A DNA stretch of 64,000 nucleotides, from contig NZ_LWEH01000364.1 in assembly GCF_001635455.1 (NCBI RefSeq), positions 124,001 through 188,000 on the forward strand, in the 5' to 3' direction. Each line of letters opens with the position of its first letter. Position 1 is the stretch's first letter. The translations under genes and the position numbers were made by a program. Of this stretch, positions 9,628 through 17,446 are shown in pieces. The notes beneath the pieces were generated by a model, which was not told the origin of the DNA, did no database searches, and saw nothing but the letters and a program-made list of their open reading frames with translations. Origin of the DNA: Vibrio sp. HI00D65. Its GTDB lineage: Bacteria; Pseudomonadota; Gammaproteobacteria; Enterobacterales; Vibrionaceae.

Positions 9628-10693
9628 CGTCTAATACTCCTCGACGAATCTGGTCCTCTTCGATCGATTCAAACAGCGCCTTAAAGTTGCCTTCACCAAA
9701 GCCTTCATTGCCTTTACGCTGAATGATTTCAAAGAACACAGGTCCAATAACCGTCTGTGTGAAAATTTGCAGTAAGATGCCGTCTTTAGTCGGTGCACCA
9801 TCAATCAGAACACGCAGCTCACGCAGCAGATCAGTGTCTTCACCATGGCCTTTAACGCGCTCATCAACTTTCTCGTAGTAGGTATCTGGGGTTGGCATAA
9901 AGTCCATGCCGCGATCACGCAGAGTTTTCACTGTTTTGTAGATATCATCTGTAGCGAGTGCGATGTGTTGAATGCCTTCACCGTTGTATTCGCGGATGAA
10001 CTCTTCAATTTGTGATTTATCATCTGAAGACTCATTGATAGGGATGCGGATTTTGCCACATGGGGAGGTCATTGCGCGGCTCACAAGGCCTGTCAGCTTA
10101 CCTTCGATATCAAAGTAACGAATCTCGCGGAAGTTACCGATACGCTCATAAAAACCCGACCACAGGTCCATATTGCCTTGTTTCACGTTGTGCGTAAGGT
10201 GGTCGATCTCGTAGAGGCCTACATCAGCTTTCGCCATGCGCTCTTCCGCATCATCATAGAATCGGAAATCAACATCATAGATGCTCTGCTTGCCGTAACG
10301 GTCTACGAAATAAAGCAGACTTTCACCGATACCGTAAATAGCAGGAATGCTTAGCTCCATTGGCCCGATTTCTGTTTTGTACTCTTCACCACCACAGTTA
10401 GACGCCTGCGTCATTGCCGTGGTTGCATCGTTAACACGAAACGCCATGCCACACACCGATGGGCCGTGAACTTTAGCGAACGCTTCAGCTTGGCTGTGTG
10501 GTTGTTCATTGACGATAAAGTTGATGTCACCTTGTCGATAAAGCCAAGCCTCTTTTGAACGGTGCTTAGCGATCTCGGCAAAACCAAGTGACACAAACAG
10601 CGCTTTAAGTTGCTCAATTCCCTTGTGGTCGACAGCTGTGTATTCAACAAACTCGAATCCATCCGTGCCAAGCGGGTTGTATGACTCCACCAT
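9620..10693 (-). CDS. hpd: 4-hydroxyphenylpyruvate dioxygenase
   Basis: Converts 4-hydroxyphenylpyruvate, the transamination product of tyrosine, to homogentisate using Fe(II) and O2. 357 residues. Two vicinal-oxygen-chelate modules are present, with the iron triad H165 (IDHLTHNV), H243 (IQHIALATDD) and E322 (PVFFEIIQRKG), matching ligand numbering in Pseudomonas HPPD. AAGGAG precedes the ATG at 10693. First gene of the operon hpd-hmgA-fah-maiA. A TyrR-like box sits about 150 bp upstream. No tyrosine aminotransferase gene is in the window, so that step must be encoded elsewhere. Confidence 0.95.
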   Translation of the reverse strand: MVESYNPLGTDGFEFVEYTAVDHKGIEQLKALFVSLGFAEIAKHRSKEAWLYRQGDINFIVNEQPHSQAEAFAKVHGPSVCGMAFRVNDATTAMTQASNCGGEEYKTEIGPMELSIPAIYGIGESLLYFVDRYGKQSIYDVDFRFYDDAEERMAKADVGLYEIDHLTHNVKQGNMDLWSGFYERIGNFREIRYFDIEGKLTGLVSRAMTSPCGKIRIPINESSDDKSQIEEFIREYNGEGIQHIALATDDIYKTVKTLRDRGMDFMPTPDTYYEKVDERVKGHGEDTDLLRELRVLIDGAPTKDGILLQIFTQTVIGPVFFEIIQRKGNEGFGEGNFKALFESIEEDQIRRGVLDDA

Positions 10694-10839
10694 GAACTTT
10701 CTCCTTGTACCTATCGGTTTTGTGTTACGTTTTTTATGAAATGATTGTTTGTTTTTGTCCCTAATTAAATTTGGCCCACAAGCCGACAGATTGGAATGGA
10801 TGGAGAGAAATGGACAATCACGCTAAAACCCCATCAATT

Positions 10840-10857
10840 TGTAAAATATTTGTTACA
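10840..10857. promoter_or_regulatory. TyrR-type box upstream of hpd
   Basis: TGTAAA-ATATTT-GTTACA fits TGTAAA-N6-TTTACA with one mismatch. It lies in the gap 10694-11003 that holds the hpd promoter; nothing else is recognisable in that gap. Together with the phhA site it suggests common control by TyrR. Confidence 0.55.
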
Positions 10858-11003
10858 CACAAACTCTAATCACAAGAAAGTGAGCACTATCAAGGGGTTG
10901 AAATATGGTGGTTTGATTTACAGGCAAGCAAGAGATGTTATTGAATTGTTACATTAAAGCTTTTATGAGCTAAGGTGATAAGTCGAACCTTAGACTGATG
11001 TGG

Positions 11004-11030
11004 CAAAAAAGCCGCTGTAGTCAGCGGCTT
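11004..11030 (-). terminator. Terminator of the phosphonate-type operon
   Basis: Perfect stem GCCGCTG/CAGCGGC (extended by AA/TT) with a TAGT loop, followed on the minus strand by a run of six T. It closes the operon that ends with the HAD gene. Confidence 0.9.
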
Positions 11031-11072
11031 GATAAGTTCTAAAACGAAGCTAATTCGAATATAGGGTTCGCG

Positions 11073-11732
11073 TTAATCCCAGTTGAGAATCGACCAATTC
11101 GGTTGCTCGGCCAGTGCTTTCAAACGCGGGCATGGGTTCACTAAATACGCAAAATCAGCGTGTTCACACAAAGGTAAGTCATTGATTGAATCAGTATAAA
11201 AGTGAATGTCTGAATAGTTAGTTTCTTGATTGTCTAACCACTCTTTCAAACGGGTGACCTTACCTTCTCGGTAACTCGGCACACCTAATATTTGAGAAGT
11301 AAAACGGCCTTGGTTTTCGACCAAATCGATACCGAGTGCATTCTCGATACCAATCTTACGGCCCACAGCTTCTACTAAAAAAGTGACGCTCGCCGAGATG
11401 ATCAACATGTCAATATCGTCCCGCGCAAGCTGCTCTATCAATGGTTTCGACTGTTTGAACTGCTTAGGTAAAATACACTGCTCCACACACTCTTCCACCA
11501 AAGCGCTGACTTGCTCAGTTGGCATGTCAGCCAGTGGCTCCATAGCAAACGCAAGGTAGTCTTCCATGTTCAGCCTACCTTCCGAATATAAGCCCATTAA
11601 GCGTTGGTCTTCTTCAATAAAGTTCGGTGCTTTAGCAATGCCCTTTTCAACCAAGAATTCATTCCAAAGCATCGCTGCATCGGCATTGATCAGCGTTTCA
11701 TCCATATCGAATACATACAAAGGTTTGAACAT
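11073..11732 (-). CDS. HAD-family phosphatase (SerB-like, HAD-IB)
   Basis: Haloacid-dehalogenase hydrolase of 219 residues. Motif I is FDMDETL (nucleophile Asp9, acid Asp11). Motif II Ser/Thr lies in IISASVTFLVEAV. Motif III is the acidic TDSINDLP near residue 180. It resembles phosphoserine phosphatase-type HAD-IB enzymes, but its place as last gene of an organophosphorus import operon (1 bp after the ATPase stop) suggests it dephosphorylates a product of the imported compound. The substrate cannot be read from the sequence. Cytoplasmic; no signal peptide. Confidence 0.8.
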   Translation of the reverse strand: MFKPLYVFDMDETLINADAAMLWNEFLVEKGIAKAPNFIEEDQRLMGLYSEGRLNMEDYLAFAMEPLADMPTEQVSALVEECVEQCILPKQFKQSKPLIEQLARDDIDMLIISASVTFLVEAVGRKIGIENALGIDLVENQGRFTSQILGVPSYREGKVTRLKEWLDNQETNYSDIHFYTDSINDLPLCEHADFAYLVNPCPRLKALAEQPNWSILNWD

Positions 11733-11733
11733 C

Positions 11734-12753
11734 TTAGGCTCTCACTGGTTGAATTTCGTTAAGGTTAAACAGCAGTTCAAGTTGGCTGCCATTTGCCAAT
11801 AGACGTTCTGAAGAACGGTTAAGCAGGTCGACCGTCAGCTCGCATTCATCAACATCCACTTGGTAGCGAATCACGTTGCCCAACAGCTGGTGGTTACGAA
11901 TAGTGCCGGTTTTCGGCGCAGAGATATGTTCGCCATATTGTCGACCTTGCTCTTTAACGTAGATAGATTCAGGTCGAATCGCCACCTTCCACTCGGTTTC
12001 AATATTAAACAGCTGCTTAGCCTTGTTCGCTTGTACCAAGTTGTAGTGTCCCATAAACCCTGCCACAAACTCATCAGCTGGTTGAGTGTAGATCTCTTCA
12101 GGTGTACCGGCTTGGACGATCTCACCTTTATTCATCAGGAAGATACGGTCAGACATGATCATCGCTTCTTCTTGATCGTGAGTCACGAAGATGGTGGTTA
12201 GGTTCATCTCTTTTTGAATATCTCGGATCTGCTGGCGCAGATGTTTACGGATCTTCGCATCCAGCGCTGAAAGTGGTTCATCAAGCAATAAAATACGCGG
12301 CTTGACCACCAAGGCTCTGGCTAAAGCCACACGCTGACGCTGACCACCTGATAATTGATGCGGGTAGAACTTCTCTTTGCCCGATAAGTCCACCAGCCCA
12401 ATCACTTTCGCGACTTCGCGCTTTATATCGTCAGCAGCAAGCTTTTTCATTTTAAGGCCAAACGCAATGTTGCCCTCAACCGTCATGTTCGGGAACAAAG
12501 CATAAGATTGAAACACCATGCCGATGCCACGGTCTTGCGGCACTTGGTGAGTGATCTCTTCACCATTCACCCAAATCTCGCCACCATCGACCGGATTTAG
12601 GCCTGCTAAACTTCGCAGCAGCGTTGATTTACCGCAGCCACTTGGGCCAAGCAACGTGATGAATTCCCCCTTCTCGATAGAGAATTCAATGTCTTCAAAA
12701 ACTGTGTTGTCACCAAAACGCTTGGTGAGGTTTTTCGCATGTACATAGCTCAT
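11734..12753 (-). CDS. ABC transporter ATPase, PhnT-like
   Basis: Nucleotide-binding subunit of a periplasmic-binding-protein-dependent importer, 339 residues from ATG 12753. It shows Walker A GPSGCGKST (about 37-45), Q-loop, signature LSGGQRQRVALARAL, Walker B ILLLDEPLSALD and the switch His in FVTHD. The C-terminal extension resembles the regulatory TOBE-type domain of spermidine/phosphonate/iron ATPases. The chosen start overlaps the preceding permease stop as TAATG and is preceded by AAGGAA. A longer frame to 12789 would run into the permease gene. Specificity for 2-aminoethylphosphonate is inferred from resemblance of the set to PhnSTUV. Confidence 0.85.
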   Translation of the reverse strand: MSYVHAKNLTKRFGDNTVFEDIEFSIEKGEFITLLGPSGCGKSTLLRSLAGLNPVDGGEIWVNGEEITHQVPQDRGIGMVFQSYALFPNMTVEGNIAFGLKMKKLAADDIKREVAKVIGLVDLSGKEKFYPHQLSGGQRQRVALARALVVKPRILLLDEPLSALDAKIRKHLRQQIRDIQKEMNLTTIFVTHDQEEAMIMSDRIFLMNKGEIVQAGTPEEIYTQPADEFVAGFMGHYNLVQANKAKQLFNIETEWKVAIRPESIYVKEQGRQYGEHISAPKTGTIRNHQLLGNVIRYQVDVDECELTVDLLNRSSERLLANGSQLELLFNLNEIQPVRA

Positions 12754-13538
12754 TATTTGGTTCCTTGGCTGAAACGACTTGCCAACCAAGTCAGTAAGAA
12801 AATAAACAGGAAGTACGTCATCACAAGGGCTGACGTGAAGTGACCGCTGGTTTGACGCATGTTGTATAGGTAGATTTGTAGTGTCTCGTAACGTGTACCA
12901 ACCAAGATGTTGGCAAACACGAACTCGCCTAGTAGGAACGAGAACGATAAGAACAGCGACGCCATTAAGCCTTTTTTAAGGTTTGGCAAAATAATCAACA
13001 AGAACGCCTTAGTAGTGCTTGCACCGAGCAGGTGAGCCGCATCCATCAAGTCGCGCAAGTTGATTGCATCAAAGCTGTTGGCAATCGCGCGATACATGAA
13101 TGGCAGCGCGATGGTGAAGTAAGTACCAATCAAAATCCACGGCGTGCCTATCAGTGAGATTTCGCTATCGGCATACAGCTGAAGCAAGCCTACCGAAGAC
13201 ACCACTGGCGGCACTGCGAACGGCAATAAGATCAGGATATTCATGACCCTGTCGAGTTTCGGGAAATAATAAAACACCACGAAAATCGCAGGCAGAATCA
13301 AAACCACACTCAGTGACAACGCCGCTACACAGATAAACAGTGAACGACCAAAGGCTTGTAAGAAGCGAAGATCCATCAGCAAGTTGATGTACCAATCCAA
13401 AGTAAAACCATCAGGCAAGATCGTGGCGCCCCAACGTGACGAGATCGAGTAAATGAAGGTGGCTAAGATCGGGATCATCATGATGCCAACGATCGAATAG
13501 ACCACGGTTTTATGAAAGTGAGTATTTACGGTGTTCAT
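12753..13538 (-). CDS. ABC transporter permease, PhnV-like
   Basis: Inner-membrane subunit, 261 residues from ATG 13538 (a TAATG junction with the upstream permease; AGAGAAAG just upstream). It has about six hydrophobic segments, starting with KTVVYSIVGIMMIPILATFIY. The EAA-type cytoplasmic loop that docks on the ATPase is around LMDAAHLLGASTTKAF with its conserved G. It pairs with the other permease in the operon as a heterodimer. Confidence 0.85.
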   Translation of the reverse strand: MNTVNTHFHKTVVYSIVGIMMIPILATFIYSISSRWGATILPDGFTLDWYINLLMDLRFLQAFGRSLFICVAALSLSVVLILPAIFVVFYYFPKLDRVMNILILLPFAVPPVVSSVGLLQLYADSEISLIGTPWILIGTYFTIALPFMYRAIANSFDAINLRDLMDAAHLLGASTTKAFLLIILPNLKKGLMASLFLSFSFLLGEFVFANILVGTRYETLQIYLYNMRQTSGHFTSALVMTYFLFIFLLTWLASRFSQGTK

Positions 13539-14431
13539 TACTTTCTCTTCCCTGCGTAGCTTTTGTTGATCAGCCATTGGTTAATCACAGTGATAAAGGC
13601 CAGCATAGCCATCAGAATCACGGAAATTGCAGCGGCTAGGTTTGGCTCTAGGAACAAGTCGCCCGATACCAAGCTCGCGATTCGAATCGTAATCACGTTG
13701 TAATTACCCGAGGTTAACGCGTACACGCTCGCATAGGCGCCAATCGCATTAGCAATCAAAATGATGAAGGTGCCAAATAAAGCTGGAGACAGCACAGGAA
13801 GCGCAACTTTGGTCCAGTATTGCCAGGCTTTCGCACCAAGCAGCGCTGAGGCGGCTTGCCAGTCGTCGCTAAGGGCATCAAACGCTGGATACAGCAACAA
13901 CACAGCCAATGGGATCTGAAAGTAAATGTAAATCGCCAACAAGCCCCACTTGCCGTACAAGTCGAAGTCCCCTAGCAATCCGTACTGCTTGAGCAATAAG
14001 GTGATTGCACCGTTGGTGCCTAAGATGATGATAAAGGCGAACGACAGAGGCACACCAGAGAAATTGCTGCTCATGTTAGTGAAAGCAATCACTGCGTCGC
14101 GGATTTTAGAGTCGACACGGCGCAATGAAGAAACGAGCAGAGTCGCAATCGCCAAACCAAAGATACTCGACCAAATCGACAGCCATAAACTGTTACCAAA
14201 GGCCTGCATCATGAAGGCTGAATCGAGGACTTCAGAGTAGTTTTCTAAAGAAAGCTCATCGTCGTAGAAGAAGCTGTTGATCAACACCCAAACCATAGGA
14301 GCCAGTTGGAACAGATAGAAAAACAGGGCGAAAGGCGCAAGCCACAAAGCGGGCTTGAAGCGTTTGAACCAAGATTTGGTTTGAGGTTTAAGGACAGAGC
14401 CATCGCTCTGCGTGATTACAGAACTGCTCAT
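13538..14431 (-). CDS. ABC transporter permease, PhnU-like
   Basis: 297-residue inner-membrane subunit with an N-terminal cytoplasmic stretch, then hydrophobic segments from about residue 30. The EAA-like loop is DDWQAASALLGAKAWQYWTKVALP. Its start overlaps the phosphodiesterase stop by 4 bp (ATGA). Partner of the downstream permease. Confidence 0.85.
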   Translation of the reverse strand: MSSSVITQSDGSVLKPQTKSWFKRFKPALWLAPFALFFYLFQLAPMVWVLINSFFYDDELSLENYSEVLDSAFMMQAFGNSLWLSIWSSIFGLAIATLLVSSLRRVDSKIRDAVIAFTNMSSNFSGVPLSFAFIIILGTNGAITLLLKQYGLLGDFDLYGKWGLLAIYIYFQIPLAVLLLYPAFDALSDDWQAASALLGAKAWQYWTKVALPVLSPALFGTFIILIANAIGAYASVYALTSGNYNVITIRIASLVSGDLFLEPNLAAAISVILMAMLAFITVINQWLINKSYAGKRK

Positions 14432-15291
14432 AAGGCCAACAATTCCTGAGTGTAAGATTTATCGTGTTCAAGGTTGAGTAGCTGACACACGCTGCCGCAG
14501 ATGTCAGTCTGTTTTACTGAACAGACTTGGTGTGTGAACTTATCGCCAATCACAAAGAATGGCACTTCACGCTCTTCAGGCAGAATGCCACCGTGTGATA
14601 AGTCATTATTCATGCCGTGGTCACTGGTGATGATCACCTGATAACCTTCGTCCACCCATTTCTCAAGGTAGTTCGATAGGTAGATATCGGCGCCACGTGC
14701 ACTATTACGGTATTGGCGAGAGTCCAACCCGTGCTTGTGGCCCATATCGTCAATGTTCATTGGGTGAATCAGCAAGAAGTCCGGCTGATGAGTGACACGC
14801 AAATGCTCAGCATCCAAGAACAAGGCTTCATCTGGGTAGTGGTCCCAGTGATAAAAACAGCCATGTTGAATGTTCATGGTTTCGTCGTTGGTAAAGCGAT
14901 CACGCACCGCATCAAATGGCGCTCGGTTATACAGCTCACTCACCCAGTGATACGCCGCAGCGGCCGTTACTTTACCCTGTGATTTAGCCAAACTAAAAAT
15001 CGATTCGTGATTCGATAAACGCACGATTTGGTTATTAACAATGCCACTCTCAACGGGGCGAACTCCGGTTAAGATGCACTCATACAGTGGACGTGACATG
15101 GACGGCAGCTCACACTGCATTGGGTAAAGCGTGGCACGCAGCTTGTTTTTTTGCGTGTTCATGTTTAGCGAGTCGCCCTGTTTTTCATGAAGATCGCTCA
15201 GTTCTAGAAGACCGTTCAGGTAGCCCATGCAATCACGGGCTACCTGATAATTCAGTCCATCTAGAACAACAAGGATAACCTTATTGCTCAT
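14428..15291 (-). CDS. Alkaline phosphatase/phosphodiesterase superfamily hydrolase
   Basis: 287-residue cytoplasmic member of the type I phosphodiesterase/nucleotide pyrophosphatase branch; no signal peptide. Metal-binding and catalytic signatures are in order: DGL at 10-12, nucleophile region LPSMSRPLYECILTG (a Ser, where many relatives have Thr), DDMGH near 207, SDHGMN near 222, and a late HGG. It lies between the binding-protein gene and the permeases, so its substrate is probably what the importer brings in. PhnA-type phosphonoacetate hydrolases belong to the same superfamily, but residue-level specificity cannot be judged here. It takes the place that phnW/phnX would hold in a classical aminoethylphosphonate locus. 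Confidence 0.8.
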   Translation of the reverse strand: MSNKVILVVLDGLNYQVARDCMGYLNGLLELSDLHEKQGDSLNMNTQKNKLRATLYPMQCELPSMSRPLYECILTGVRPVESGIVNNQIVRLSNHESIFSLAKSQGKVTAAAAYHWVSELYNRAPFDAVRDRFTNDETMNIQHGCFYHWDHYPDEALFLDAEHLRVTHQPDFLLIHPMNIDDMGHKHGLDSRQYRNSARGADIYLSNYLEKWVDEGYQVIITSDHGMNNDLSHGGILPEEREVPFFVIGDKFTHQVCSVKQTDICGSVCQLLNLEHDKSYTQELLAL

Positions 15292-15324
15292 GGTATATTC
15301 TCTGTTACTTGTTTTGAATATGGA

Positions 15325-16407
15325 TTATTGCTGATGAATCAAGACGCTTTCTTGCCATTGACGCGGCAGACGACGTGCTGATTTTTCCCATGCTGAGAAG
15401 TCAGTGACTGGGTGAACGTTGCTGTATTGCTCGTTCGAGATCAGCTTGTCTTGTACTGATTGAGGAAGCGTAACGTTGCTACGGATTGGGCGCGCGTAAC
15501 CTTCTGCTAGGTTGATCTGGCCTTGGTCGCTGAAGATGTATTCACGAGCCAGCTTCGCCGCATTCGGGTTCTTCGCATATTTGTTGATGATGGTGGTGTA
15601 ACCAGAGATCACTGAGCCATCTTGTGGGATGTTGACAGTGAAGCGCTTACGATCAATCTTGTCGCGGTAGTTCAGTGCGTTGAAATCCCACATGATCGCG
15701 ACTTCCACTTCACCTTTTTCAAGGTTCGCAATGCTTGGATCTGTGTAAGATAGACGGCCTTGCTTCGCTAGCTCACCAAAGAATTTAATCGCCGGTTTTA
15801 GGTTCGACTCATCACCACCATTCGCAAATGCTGCAGCTAGAATCGCGTTGTTTGCTTGTGCTGCTACGCCTACGTCACCAACAGTGACTTTGTAATCGCC
15901 TTCTAATAAGTCACTCCAAGATTTTGGTGCGTCTTTGACAAGGTTGTTGTTTGAGATAAACGAGATAGTGCCCGTATAAGCAAGAGCCCAGTGACCATCT
16001 TTGTCTTTCGCCCAGTCCGGAATATCATTCCAAGTACTTGGCTTGTATGGCTGAGTCACGTCTTTCTTCACCGCAACACGTGCAAAGGCGAAGCCAACGT
16101 CACCGATATCTGCGGTTGCGTTTCTTTTCTCTGCTTCAAATTTCGAGATCTCTTGTGCTGAGCTCATGTCTGTATCCTGATGCTTCAAACCGTAGTTCGC
16201 TTTCAGATCAGCCCATGTGCCTTTCCAGTTTGCCCAATTGTCAGGCATGCCCACACTGTAAACCGCACCCTCTTTTTGAGCGGCTTCAATCAGTGACTCA
16301 AGATCAGCATCCTTTGCCATCGCTGGCATTGAAAGTGTTGCCGTTATTAACGTTGCGCCAATCAGTTTGGCTGGCGATACAATTGAACGGCTAAGCAAGG
16401 TTTTCAT
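15325..16407 (-). CDS. Periplasmic substrate-binding protein, 2-AEP-type importer
   Basis: 360 residues with an N-terminal signal peptide ending AMA before KDADLES (cut near residue 31). The fold type is the iron/polyamine/2-aminoethylphosphonate extracellular solute-binding family. Characteristic stretches are AAQKEGAVYSVGMPDNW near the mature N-terminus and a C-terminal region starting ARPIRSNVTLP. First gene of the six-gene operon, divergent from the GntR-type regulator. Related proteins bind AEP, Fe3+ or polyamines; the operon hydrolases favour an organophosphorus ligand. Confidence 0.83.
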   Translation of the reverse strand: MKTLLSRSIVSPAKLIGATLITATLSMPAMAKDADLESLIEAAQKEGAVYSVGMPDNWANWKGTWADLKANYGLKHQDTDMSSAQEISKFEAEKRNATADIGDVGFAFARVAVKKDVTQPYKPSTWNDIPDWAKDKDGHWALAYTGTISFISNNNLVKDAPKSWSDLLEGDYKVTVGDVGVAAQANNAILAAAFANGGDESNLKPAIKFFGELAKQGRLSYTDPSIANLEKGEVEVAIMWDFNALNYRDKIDRKRFTVNIPQDGSVISGYTTIINKYAKNPNAAKLAREYIFSDQGQINLAEGYARPIRSNVTLPQSVQDKLISNEQYSNVHPVTDFSAWEKSARRLPRQWQESVLIHQQ

Positions 16408-16531
16408 TGTCTCTATCCCTCTGGACTAGGTCAGTAAGTTCGTTTTGTATGCTATCGCCAGAATGTGACGCTTTCGCGCAACTTATTTGACAGTTAGGGT
16501 GCATTTGTATGGCAGTTATATTTCACTCATA

Positions 16532-16557
16532 TGACAGTAAGGCTATGTTTACTGTCA
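16532..16557. promoter_or_regulatory. Putative GntR-family operator
   Basis: Perfect inverted repeat TGACAGTAA (16532-16540) and TTACTGTCA (16549-16557) in the divergent promoter region. A related half-site TTGACAGTTA lies at about 16489-16498. The position suggests the GntR/UTRA regulator binds here to control both directions. Confidence 0.6.
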
Positions 16558-16618
16558 CATTCCTGTTAACTCCATGGTTTACCTTATTGAACACACGAAC
16601 TTATGGACTAGATCAGCA

Positions 16619-17347
16619 ATGAAAACATTGGCAACAACGCAATCAGGGACACAGCTAGGTAGAATCAAGGCGAGCATCAGAGGACAACTTCAATCGGGTA
16701 TCTTCACCGAGGGGCAAAAACTGCCATCCGAGCGAGAGCTCAGCGAACTGTTTTCCACCACTAGAATCACGCTCAAAGATGCATTGGTGTCGTTAGAAAC
16801 TGAAGGTCTGATATACCGAGAGGAGCGCCGAGGATGGTATGTGTCACCCGAACGTATTCGCTACAACCCACTGTCTCGTTCTCACTTTCATCAAATGATT
16901 CGCGAACAAGACCGCATCGCAGAAACGCGGCTACTGAGCACTCGCACAGAGATGGCGGCAGGCGATTACGCCAAAGCATTAGAGATAGAACAGATAACGC
17001 CAATACACGTGATCGAGCGATTACGCTTTATTGATGGCAGAGCGGTGCTGTTCGTTGAAAATGTATTGAAAGAACCGCTGTTTGAAAAAATATTGTCGGA
17101 AAACCTCACCATGTCGCTGACTGGTATTTATAGAGAGAAGTATGGCTATGAAACCAAACGTTCGCGCTTTGATGTCATTCAGACTTCAGCCCCTGCCTAT
17201 GTCGCTAAGGCGCTAAATTTGACTGAGGGTCAACCGGTGTTGAAGATCTGCCGTGTGAACTACAAGCAAGATGGCGAGCTAATGGACTGCGAATTGGAAT
17301 ACTGGCGACCAGACTCAGTAGTGATCCACATTGATAGCATTGGCTAG
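16619..17347 (+). CDS. GntR-family regulator with UTRA domain, PhnR-like
   Basis: About 242 residues from ATG 16619; an ATG at 16574 would add 15 residues, and neither start has a strong ribosome binding site. The N-terminal winged helix (about 10-75) has the GntR signature GQKLPSERELSELFSTTRIT. The UTRA ligand-sensing domain follows (about 90-240), with IHVIERLRFIDGRAVLFVEN. Divergent from the phosphonate-type operon, with an inverted repeat between. The usual mode in this family is ligand-relieved repression by the imported or processed compound; that is inferred here. Confidence 0.87.
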   Translation: MKTLATTQSGTQLGRIKASIRGQLQSGIFTEGQKLPSERELSELFSTTRITLKDALVSLETEGLIYREERRGWYVSPERIRYNPLSRSHFHQMIREQDRIAETRLLSTRTEMAAGDYAKALEIEQITPIHVIERLRFIDGRAVLFVENVLKEPLFEKILSENLTMSLTGIYREKYGYETKRSRFDVIQTSAPAYVAKALNLTEGQPVLKICRVNYKQDGELMDCELEYWRPDSVVIHIDSIG

Positions 17348-17384
17348 TGCCGCATCCATAAAGATAGGTAACCCCACTTATACA

Positions 17385-17421
17385 AAAACTCCGACGGATT
17401 AGGTAGGAGTTTTGGTTTTTT
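17385..17421. terminator. Bidirectional terminator
   Basis: AAAACTCC/GGAGTTTT stem with a 13-base loop and T-runs on both strands, between the convergent GntR regulator and sensor kinase genes. Confidence 0.7.
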
Positions 17422-17446
17422 ACGATGAGGTTTAATGGCGCACCGA

